Part shown: positions 1 to 6,633 of the stretch, one piece after another
Layout: the number at the start of each line of letters is the position of its first letter
Numbering within the stretch: position 1 is the first letter of the stretch
Origin: Rhodoferax sp.
Lineage (GTDB): Bacteria; Pseudomonadota; Gammaproteobacteria; Burkholderiales; Burkholderiaceae_C
Assembly (NCBI RefSeq): GCF_028714215.1
Contig: NZ_JAQTMS010000050.1
Span: 1-37,731 of the forward strand
Reading direction: 5' to 3'
Length of the DNA: 37,731 nt
Made by a program: the position numbers and the translations under genes
Notes under the pieces: generated by a model
What the model was told of the DNA's origin: nothing
Database searches by the model: none
What the model saw: the letters and a program-made list of their open reading frames with translations, nothing else

Positions 1-695
1 TGCCCGACGATCCGCTGATTTTTGTCGAGGTCGCCTTGTTGCATGAGATCGCCCAGGGCATCACGCCGTTGCTGGATGAAGCGGCCGCCGTGGAAGACCT
101 TAACAAGGCCACCACCGCGATTTTCTACTCCATCAGCAATACCCAGGCCGGCCTGCGTGGCGTCAGTTTTGGCGACTCGCTGATCAAGCGCGTGGTGGAA
201 ACCCTGAAGGCCGAATTCCCGCGCCTGAAAACTTTTTCCACGCTGTCGCCGATGCCGGGCTTTCGCGCCTGGCTGGGAAAAAGGGCGGCTGCCATGCTCG
301 ACAAACTGGACGAGAAAGCACGTGCCGAACTGGCGCGTGCCGTTGGCTTGGAGCCGGTGACCGCAGCGCACTTGTTAAGTGCCGCCGACAAGGCCTTGGA
401 ACTGGATGCGAAATCGCCGCTTCGCCATCTGCTGCTGCAGTGTGCCGCCTACTACCTGAGCCAGGAACTGGTGGGCGGAAAACCTCTTGATCCGGTGGCT
501 CGTTTTCACATCGGCAACGGTGCCCGGATCGAGCGCCTGAACTGGGCCGGCGACCCATCGCCCAAGGGCATGAAGCAGTCGTACGGCATGATGGTCAACT
601 ATCTCTACGATCTCAAGCGCCTGGAACGGCATCGTGTCATGATGGCGCAGGGGAAAGTCCCGGTTTCCGCAAGCGTGGAGGACTATTTCCTGTGA
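1..695 (+). CDS. malonyl-CoA decarboxylase, C-terminal part (5' end outside window)
   Basis: Converts malonyl-CoA to acetyl-CoA and CO2, the last step of malonate use. The reading frame is already open at the window edge (first full codon at base 3) and ends with TGA at 693-695, leaving about 230 residues. The family-typical C-terminal segment is visible: an LDPVARFHIGNGA stretch, whose His is the catalytic histidine in characterised malonyl-CoA decarboxylases, then ERLNWAGD and a conserved SYGMMVNYLYDL tail. The downstream TRAP transporter and malonyl-CoA synthetase support the substrate. In rhizobia the equivalent gene is called matA. The N-terminal helical domain and start cannot be judged here. 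Family assignment is firm; malonate catabolism, as opposed to control of malonyl-CoA pools, is inferred from the neighbours. Confidence 0.93.
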   Translation, partial: PDDPLIFVEVALLHEIAQGITPLLDEAAAVEDLNKATTAIFYSISNTQAGLRGVSFGDSLIKRVVETLKAEFPRLKTFSTLSPMPGFRAWLGKRAAAMLDKLDEKARAELARAVGLEPVTAAHLLSAADKALELDAKSPLRHLLLQCAAYYLSQELVGGKPLDPVARFHIGNGARIERLNWAGDPSPKGMKQSYGMMVNYLYDLKRLERHRVMMAQGKVPVSASVEDYFL

Positions 696-761
696 TTTGG
701 TGAATCTGCCATTTTTCTAAAATAGGCCAACAGAAGTTTGGCCATAAACCCGGAGACAAAA

Positions 762-1787
762 ATGACTTTATCGAGACGGAATTTCATGACCGCGGCCGGT
801 GGCGCGGCGTTGACGGCCATGAGCGGCGGGGCCTGGGCGCAAAACGCGGCCGGCGGTTTGAAGATCTCGCATCAATTTCCCGGCGGTACCTTGACCGAAG
901 GTGATTTCAGGGATCGGCTGTGCCGGCGTTTTGCCCAGGAGGTCGAGAAACGAACGGCGGGTGCACTCAAGGCTTCGGTCTATCCCGGCTCTTCCCTGAT
1001 GAAGACCAATGCCCAATTTTCATCCATGCGCAAGGGCGCGCTGGACATGAGTCTGGTGCCCGTGTCCTATGCTGGCGGCGAGGTGGCCGAAACCAATATC
1101 GGCCTGATGCCGGCCCTGGTGCCCAGCTATGAACAGGGCGCGCTCTGGAAAAACGCCGAAGTCGGCAAACTGCTTTCGAAAGTACTCAATGACAAAGGTG
1201 TGCTGATCGTCAGCTGGGTCTGGCAGGCCGGCGGTGTCGCCAGTCGGCCACGGCCCTTGGTCAGCCCGGAAGACGCCAAGGGCCTGAAAGTGCGGGGCGG
1301 TAGCCGCGAGATGGACATGATGCTCAAAGCTGCCGGTGCCTCGGTGATCACCTTGCCGTCGAATGAAATTTACGCGGCCATGCAAACCGGTGCCATGGAC
1401 GCGGCAATGACGTCGAGTACCAGCTTCATCTCATTCAAGTTGGAGGAGATCGCCAAACACCTGACCACCGGGCGCAACAAGACCTATTGGTTCATGCTGG
1501 AGCCCTTGATGATCTCCAAGGAGGTGTTTGGCAAACTGCCGAAGAACCAGCAGGACGTGGTGATGGCGGTAGGCGCCGAACTGGAAGTCTTTGGACGGGA
1601 CGCTGCCCGTGCGGACGACAAGGCGGTGGCGGAGATTTACGCCAAGGCCGGCGCAAAAGTCTATGACCTGGACGAAGCCGCGCTGAAGAAGTGGCAGGTG
1701 ATCGCGCGTGAAACCGCCTGGAAAGACTTCGCGGAGAAGAGTGAATCCTGCGCTGCGCTGTTGAAGGCAGCTCAAAAACTGACATGA
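762..1787 (+). CDS. dctP: TRAP transporter periplasmic solute-binding subunit (DctP family), probable malonate binder
   Basis: Periplasmic solute receptor of a tripartite ATP-independent transporter, 341 residues. The ATG at 762 is chosen because GGAGA lies at 752-756 and the resulting N-terminus has a twin-arginine signal (SRRNFM, then a hydrophobic Ala-rich stretch ending GAWAQ). This suggests Tat export of a folded receptor. The mature part has the family pattern: an early ISHQFPGG strand, KVRGGSREMDMMLKAAGAS in the middle, and a GAMDAAMTSSTSF segment lining the ligand site. Its stop overlaps the next start (ATGA at 1784-1787), so it is translationally coupled to the membrane subunits. Malonate, or another short dicarboxylate, is inferred from flanking malonyl-CoA decarboxylase and synthetase genes; sequence alone does not fix the ligand. 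Confidence 0.93.
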   Translation: MTLSRRNFMTAAGGAALTAMSGGAWAQNAAGGLKISHQFPGGTLTEGDFRDRLCRRFAQEVEKRTAGALKASVYPGSSLMKTNAQFSSMRKGALDMSLVPVSYAGGEVAETNIGLMPALVPSYEQGALWKNAEVGKLLSKVLNDKGVLIVSWVWQAGGVASRPRPLVSPEDAKGLKVRGGSREMDMMLKAAGASVITLPSNEIYAAMQTGAMDAAMTSSTSFISFKLEEIAKHLTTGRNKTYWFMLEPLMISKEVFGKLPKNQQDVVMAVGAELEVFGRDAARADDKAVAEIYAKAGAKVYDLDEAALKKWQVIARETAWKDFAEKSESCAALLKAAQKLT

Positions 1788-2356
1788 CGCACGGCAGTGA
1801 CTTCGGGTCCGCGGTGTTGGGCGTGGACCCGGACACGCCCCGGCTGCTGCTGCCGATAGCTGTCGTGCTGATGCGGATCAATCGGCTGATGGTGGTTGCC
1901 GGCATGTTAGCCCTGCTGACGGCCTCCGCGGTGCTGACCTACAGCGTGGTCTCGCGCTATGTGATGAAGTCTTCCACCGACTGGCAGGACGAAGCCGCCG
2001 TGTTTTGTCTGGTCGGGGCCACTTTCCTGTGCAGCTCGTTTGTCCAGGCTTTGCGCGGCCATGTCGGCATCGAAGCCGTTGCCGGCTTGTTGCCCGGCTC
2101 GCTCAATCGTTTGCGTCTGCTGCTGGTGGATCTGCTGGGCCTGCTGTTTTGCAGTTTCTTTGCCTGGAAGTCGTGGACCTTGTTTCATGAGGCCTGGGTG
2201 GAGCACCAGACCACCTCGTCGTCGTGGGCGCCATCGCTGTCGATTCCCTACGGTTTGATGGCTACCGGCATGAGCTTGCTGAGTCTGCAACTCCTGATTC
2301 AGCTTAGTGCGCGGGTCAATGCACTGCGCGGCAAGGCAGCCGGAGGGCGCTCATGA
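1784..2356 (+). CDS. dctQ: TRAP transporter small membrane subunit (DctQ family)
   Basis: Small integral membrane subunit of the TRAP transporter, 190 residues, expected to have four transmembrane helices. It starts with the ATG that overlaps the dctP stop and ends by an ATGA overlap with dctM. A soluble N-terminal stretch of about 25 residues precedes the first hydrophobic segment (LMVVAGMLALLTASAVLTY). The family signature SSTDWQDEAAVFCLVGATFLCSS follows, with the conserved W-x-DE pattern, then two further hydrophobic stretches. It stabilises the large subunit and helps dock the loaded receptor; transport is Na+-driven in characterised members. Cargo is inferred as malonate from the operon. 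Confidence 0.9.
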   Translation: MTHGSDFGSAVLGVDPDTPRLLLPIAVVLMRINRLMVVAGMLALLTASAVLTYSVVSRYVMKSSTDWQDEAAVFCLVGATFLCSSFVQALRGHVGIEAVAGLLPGSLNRLRLLLVDLLGLLFCSFFAWKSWTLFHEAWVEHQTTSSSWAPSLSIPYGLMATGMSLLSLQLLIQLSARVNALRGKAAGGRS

Positions 2357-3714
2357 GCATGCTTGGGCTGGGTTTGCTGTTTGGCGCGGTGACGCTGCTC
2401 TTCATGTTTTCGGGGGCACCGATATCCTTTGCCCTGGGCAGCGTGGCGGTGCTTTTCATGTACCTCTTCATGCCGGCGCAGGCGCTCGATACGGTCACCC
2501 AAAACGTCTACGAGGAAATGGCCAGCATCACACTGCTGTCGATCCCGCTGTTTATCCTGAAAGGTGCCGCCATCGGCCGCTCGCGTGCCGGGCAGGACTT
2601 GTACGCTGCCATGCATGTCTGGATGGGCCGGATTCCGGGTGGGCTCGGCATCGCCAACGTCTTCGCTTGCGCGCTGTTCGCGGCCATGGCCGGCTCCAGT
2701 CCGGCCACCTGCTCGGCGATCGGCAGCGCCGGCATTCCGGAGATGCGCAAGCGTGGCTACTCGCCGGGATTTGCCGCCGGCATCATCGCGGCCGGTGGTA
2801 CTCTGGGGATTTTGCTGCCGCCGTCGATCACCATGATCCTGTACGCGGTGGCCGCCGAGCAGTCGCTCGGGCGCTTGTTTCTGGCCGGCATTTTCCCCGG
2901 TGTCTTGCTGGTAGGTCTGTTCGCCGCTTACGCGGTCTTGCGTTATCGCCATGAATACCAGCTGGCGCAGCGTGCCTACGAAAGCCAGGGAACCGCGTCG
3001 GCGCTGCTGGCGCGGGAGATTTTCACGAACCGCCAGAAGTTCGAGATGCTGCCGCGCGTGGTACCTTTTGTGCTGCTGTTGATCGGCGTGATGGTGGCCC
3101 TGTATGGCGGTTTTGCGACACCCTCGGAGACCGCCGGATTGGGTGCGGTGCTGGCCCTTGTCCTGATTGCCACCATCTATGGTGTTTGGCGACCCAAGGA
3201 TGTGGCGCCGATACTGACCGCGACGCTGCGGGAATCGACCATGCTGATGATGATCATCGGCATGTCGCTGCTGTTCTCCTATGTGATGAGCTTCCTGCAC
3301 ATCAGCCAGTCGGCGGCCGAGTGGATCGTCGGCATGCAGCTGTCCAAGTGGGTGTTGCTGGCGGCGGTGCTGCTGATGGTGATCTTGTTGGGCTTTTTCC
3401 TGCCGCCGGTCAGCATCATCCTGATGACGGCGCCCATCATCCTGCCGCCCCTGAAGGCGGCCGGCTTCGACCTGATCTGGTTCGGCGTGCTGATGACCAT
3501 CGTGATGGAGACCGGTCTGATTCATCCGCCGGTCGGGCTGAACATTTTTGTCATCAAGAATATCGCGCCGGATATCTCCCTCAGCGACATCATCTGGGGC
3601 GTGTTGCCGTTTGTGCTGTTGATGTTTTTGGCGGTGCTGCTGATTTGTGTCTTTCCCGGCATCGCGACCGGGCTGCCTGACGCGGTCATGGGAATGCCGG
3701 CGGTCAAATCATGA
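2353..3714 (+). CDS. dctM: TRAP transporter large membrane subunit (DctM family)
   Basis: Channel-forming subunit of the TRAP transporter, 453 residues with about a dozen hydrophobic helices. Recognisable family stretches are an N-terminal MFSGAPISFALG motif, IPLFILKGAAIGRS, the GSSPATCSAIGSAGIPEMRKRGY loop with TLGILLPPSI after it, and the C-terminal GLIHPPVGLNIFVIKNIAPDISL segment with its conserved PPVGLN. These polar re-entrant regions form the transport elements in the family. It is joined by ATGA overlaps to dctQ upstream and to the enoyl-CoA hydratase-like gene downstream, so all four are probably one translationally coupled mRNA. Specificity resides in the binding subunit and is inferred as malonate. 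Confidence 0.93.
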   Translation: MSMLGLGLLFGAVTLLFMFSGAPISFALGSVAVLFMYLFMPAQALDTVTQNVYEEMASITLLSIPLFILKGAAIGRSRAGQDLYAAMHVWMGRIPGGLGIANVFACALFAAMAGSSPATCSAIGSAGIPEMRKRGYSPGFAAGIIAAGGTLGILLPPSITMILYAVAAEQSLGRLFLAGIFPGVLLVGLFAAYAVLRYRHEYQLAQRAYESQGTASALLAREIFTNRQKFEMLPRVVPFVLLLIGVMVALYGGFATPSETAGLGAVLALVLIATIYGVWRPKDVAPILTATLRESTMLMMIIGMSLLFSYVMSFLHISQSAAEWIVGMQLSKWVLLAAVLLMVILLGFFLPPVSIILMTAPIILPPLKAAGFDLIWFGVLMTIVMETGLIHPPVGLNIFVIKNIAPDISLSDIIWGVLPFVLLMFLAVLLICVFPGIATGLPDAVMGMPAVKS

Positions 3715-4490
3715 GTGGCTCCGTGCGGCTGGCAATTTCGGGGCCGGTGGCCTCGGTCACGCTGTCCCATCCGGGCAAGCTGAACGCCATGTCACGCCTC
3801 ATGTGGCGCCAGCTACGCTCTGTTTTTGAGAGCATTCAGCAGAACCCGGATCTGCGCTGCGTTGTCATTGCGGGAGCGAATCAGAATTTCTGCGCCGGTG
3901 GTGACATTTCCGAATACGTCGACTTCCGGTTTCAGGAGGCGAGCCTGCGGGAATTCCACGAAACGGATGTCTGGGGTGGTTTGCAGGCCATGCTGGACTG
4001 TGACCTGCCCATCGTGGCCCAGATCGAGGGTCAGTGCATGGGTGCCGGGGTTGAGATTGCCAGTTGTTGCGATATTCGTCTGGCTGGCGCTTCGACCCGT
4101 TTTGGGGCGCCCATTGCCAAGCTTGGCTTTCCCATGGCGCCGCGTGAGGCGCAGTTGGTGGCGCGCGAAGCCGGTTTCAGTGTGGCGCGGCAAATGTTGC
4201 TGGAAGCGGCGATCTTGACGGCTGCGGACATGAAGGCCGCGGGATTTCTGAGCCGGGTGTTGGCGGACCAGCAAGTAGCCGACGAGACCCTGGCCACCGG
4301 GCTGCGCATCGCGGCGCTGGCACCGCAGGCAGCCCGACTCAACAAACAGACATTGCGTGCCTTGACCAACCCTGCAACCCCGGCCCATCAGGTGGCGAAG
4401 CAGACTGACAAGAGCTACGGCTACGCCCACAGCGCCGAACACCGGGAAGGTATTCAGGCCTTTCTGGAAAAGAGAAAACCTGTGTTTTGA
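3711..4490 (+). CDS. enoyl-CoA hydratase/isomerase (crotonase) family protein with one catalytic Glu missing
   Basis: Crotonase-fold acyl-CoA enzyme of 259 residues, a usual length. It begins in an ATGA overlap with dctM. The oxyanion-hole segments are present: NFCAGGDI near residue 60 and EGQCMGAGVE near residue 105. The Glu in GAGVE aligns with the first catalytic Glu of hydratases (Glu144 in the rat enzyme). The second (Glu164, usually in a PEIKLG context) falls in FGAPIAKLG and is replaced by Ile. Classical syn-hydration needs both, so the reaction may be isomerisation, hydrolysis, decarboxylation or something else. Its place between transporter and matB suggests a role with malonyl-CoA or a substituted malonyl-CoA, but this is inference. 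Family membership is clear; function is open. Confidence 0.88.
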   Translation: MSGSVRLAISGPVASVTLSHPGKLNAMSRLMWRQLRSVFESIQQNPDLRCVVIAGANQNFCAGGDISEYVDFRFQEASLREFHETDVWGGLQAMLDCDLPIVAQIEGQCMGAGVEIASCCDIRLAGASTRFGAPIAKLGFPMAPREAQLVAREAGFSVARQMLLEAAILTAADMKAAGFLSRVLADQQVADETLATGLRIAALAPQAARLNKQTLRALTNPATPAHQVAKQTDKSYGYAHSAEHREGIQAFLEKRKPVF

Positions 4491-4542
4491 GCTCTTGAGG
4501 CGGTTGTTTCCCCCATTAACCCACTTCCAACCCCGAATTGAC

Positions 4543-6087
4543 ATGGCTACCCAGAACAACTCCAACCCGCGTAACGGCAACCTCTTTGCGGCACTTCGGG
4601 CCGCTTTTCCGCAAGACTTGGACACGCTGGCGATCGAAACCGACAACGGCTTGTTTTACTCCTGGCGTGATCTGGAGCGTGCTACGGCCATGCTGGCCAA
4701 CCTGCTGGAATCGCTGGATCTGCCGGCTGGCGCCCGCATCGCTGTGCAGGTGGAAAAATCGGTCGAGGCGATGCTGCTGTATTTGGCAACCTTGCGCGCC
4801 GGTTTCGTTTATCTGCCGCTCAACTCGGCCTATCAAAGTGCCGAGATCGAATATTTCATCGGCAACGCCGAACCGGCGGTGGTCGTCTGCAGCGGTAAAA
4901 ACTTTGCTTGGGTCAGCAAGATTGCCTTCAAGGCTGGGGTCCGGAACGTGTTCACGCTCAATGACGATCGCAGCGGCTCCCTGCTTGAGCGCGCGGCCCA
5001 TTGTCCGGATCGACATCAAGTGGCGCACTGTGGACCCGATGAGCTGGCGGCGATTGTCTACACCAGCGGCACCACCGGCCGCTCCAAGGGTGCGATGTTG
5101 AGCCACGGTAATCTGCTGAGCAATGCCCTGGTGCTGAAAGACTACTGGGGCTGGAGAGCGGGCGACGTGCTGATTCACGCCTTGCCGATTTTTCACGTGC
5201 ACGGTTTGTTTGTGGCCATTCACGGAGCCTTGCTGAACGGCAGCAAGATGATATGGCTGGGCAAATTCGATCCCAAACTGGTGCTGCAAAAAATGCCCGA
5301 GGCAACGCTGTTCATGGGCGTGCCCACGCTCTATGTGCGCTTGTTGAACGAGCCCGGGCTGAACCGGGAGACGGCGCGCTCCATGCGCCTCTTCATTTCC
5401 GGCTCGGCCCCCTTGTTGATCGAGACCTTCAACGATTGGCAGCGCCGGACCGGCCACACCATTCTGGAGCGTTACGGCATGAGTGAGACCGTGATGCTGA
5501 CCTCCAACCCCTATCACGCGAAGGACGGCGCGCGGCGCGGCGGCACCGTCGGCTTTCCGCTGCCGGGCGTCAGCTTGCGCGTGCGGGACGATCAAGGTCG
5601 ACCGGTTCCCGCCGGTGAGATCGGTGGCATAGAGGTCAAGGGTCCCAATGTATTCAAAGGCTATTGGTGCATGCCGGAAAAGACGGCCGAAGAATTTACC
5701 TCGGACGGCTATTTCAGGACCGGTGACGTGGGCCAGGTCGATGCGCGTGGCTACGTGACGATTGTGGGACGCAGCAAAGACCTCATCATCAGCGGCGGCT
5801 ATAACGTCTATCCGGCGGAGATCGAGGGCTACATCAATGAATTTCCGGGTGTCGCCGAGAGCGCGGTCATCGGCGTTCCCCATGCCGATTTCGGTGAGGT
5901 CGGCGTGGCGCTGGTGATTGCCAAGCCGGGTGCCAGCATCGACCCCGCCCAGATCATCGCCAACCTGAAATCGACGCTGGCCAATTTCAAGGTGCCCAAG
6001 CAGTGCCTTGTGGTCGATGCGCTGCCGCGCAACAGCATGGGCAAGGTGCAAAAAAATATGTTGCGCGCCCAGTATGGGGCCGGCTAA
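4543..6087 (+). CDS. matB: malonyl-CoA synthetase (acyl-activating enzyme)
   Basis: ATP-dependent ligase that adenylates malonate and transfers it to CoA. The 514-residue product has the adenylate-forming motifs in order: YTSGTTGRSKG (residues 173-183, phosphate loop), ALPIFHVHGLF, LFISGSAPL, ERYGMSETVMLTSNPY (A5 region; this MSE..TSNP context is typical of MatB rather than of acetyl- or long-chain-CoA synthetases), YFRTGDVG, GRSKDLIISGGYNVYP and a C-terminal PRNSMGKVQK catalytic lysine. The ATG at 4543 gives the expected N-terminus, although no good ribosome site is seen; an in-frame TTG at 4495 would add 16 atypical residues. Its product feeds the decarboxylase at the left edge. The stop overlaps that of the opposing uspA gene. 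Confidence 0.93.
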   Translation: MATQNNSNPRNGNLFAALRAAFPQDLDTLAIETDNGLFYSWRDLERATAMLANLLESLDLPAGARIAVQVEKSVEAMLLYLATLRAGFVYLPLNSAYQSAEIEYFIGNAEPAVVVCSGKNFAWVSKIAFKAGVRNVFTLNDDRSGSLLERAAHCPDRHQVAHCGPDELAAIVYTSGTTGRSKGAMLSHGNLLSNALVLKDYWGWRAGDVLIHALPIFHVHGLFVAIHGALLNGSKMIWLGKFDPKLVLQKMPEATLFMGVPTLYVRLLNEPGLNRETARSMRLFISGSAPLLIETFNDWQRRTGHTILERYGMSETVMLTSNPYHAKDGARRGGTVGFPLPGVSLRVRDDQGRPVPAGEIGGIEVKGPNVFKGYWCMPEKTAEEFTSDGYFRTGDVGQVDARGYVTIVGRSKDLIISGGYNVYPAEIEGYINEFPGVAESAVIGVPHADFGEVGVALVIAKPGASIDPAQIIANLKSTLANFKVPKQCLVVDALPRNSMGKVQKNMLRAQYGAG

Positions 6088-6527
6088 CGCAGAACCAGCA
6101 CCGGCACGTGGGAGTGCGTGAGGACCAGCTGGGTTTCGCTGCCCAGCAGCAAGCGCTTGATGCCGCGCCGACCATGGGAGGCCATCACGATCAGATCGCA
6201 TTTGTGCTTTTTGGTGGCTGCGATGACGGCGTCCGACACCAGGTCCGATTTGACTGTGATGGCCTTGGCCCTGACCCCTTTTGCCAACGCAGCTTTCTGC
6301 ACCGCGTCGACAATCGCCTGACCATCTTCGGCCCATTGTTTCTCAACCCGGCTGACTTCGGCCGCCTGCAAGGCCAGGCCGCCCTCGAAGTAGCTTTGCG
6401 GATAGCGCGGGATGACTTTCAGGGCCACCAACTCGGCATCCATCAATGCCGCCAGGGCAATGGCGCTGGTCACCGCTTTTTTTGACAAGGGGGAACCGTC
6501 GGTGGCGACAAGGATTCGCTGGTACAT
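6084..6527 (-). CDS. universal stress protein, UspA family
   Basis: Single-domain cytoplasmic Usp protein of 147 residues. The ATG at 6525-6527 follows an AGGAG ribosome site and gives the canonical start MYQRILVATDGSPLSKKA. The nucleotide-binding signature near the C-terminus reads ASHG-x9-GS (residues about 120-132), typical of ATP-binding Usp proteins, followed by VLTHSHVPVLVLR. The gene runs toward matB and its TAG shares bases with the matB TAA, so the two transcripts overlap at their ends. An FNR-like box lies 56 bases upstream of the start with a plausible -10 (TAAGCT on the minus strand, 6556-6561) at activator spacing. Anaerobic or microaerobic induction by FNR is therefore inferred, as known for some Pseudomonas Anr-dependent Usp genes. 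Confidence 0.92.
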   Translation of the reverse strand: MYQRILVATDGSPLSKKAVTSAIALAALMDAELVALKVIPRYPQSYFEGGLALQAAEVSRVEKQWAEDGQAIVDAVQKAALAKGVRAKAITVKSDLVSDAVIAATKKHKCDLIVMASHGRRGIKRLLLGSETQLVLTHSHVPVLVLR

Positions 6528-6582
6528 GAATTTCTCCTGTTGAGTGACGGGCTCAAGCTTACTCTGATTGCCCGGCCCGAGC

Positions 6583-6596
6583 TTGATTATGGTCAG
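6583..6596. promoter_or_regulatory. FNR-like box between uspA and ccoI
   Basis: TTGATTATGGTCAG matches 8 of 10 conserved positions of the FNR consensus TTGAT-N4-ATCAA, with a perfect left half. It sits in the divergent 106-base gap. For uspA the centre (6589.5) is 41.5 bases from a predicted start near 6548, the classical class II activator geometry. For ccoI a site at this spacing would start transcription almost at the ATG, so control of ccoI, if any, must use another arrangement. Confidence 0.55.
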
Positions 6597-6633
6597 GTAA
6601 ACTGTTTGCCTCGCTGCGCATCCCTTGGACCTT

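Noticed and set aside
2299..3525. About 400-codon minus-strand frame opposite dctM
   Set aside because: His/Gln/Arg-rich composition typical of a shadow frame; dctM on the plus strand is a complete family member.
4516..6336. Long open frame of about 600 codons on the minus strand opposite matB and uspA
   Set aside because: It is the complement of clear genes with strong motifs on the other strand; the product is His/Gln/Arg-rich with no motif. High-GC codon use keeps such frames open.
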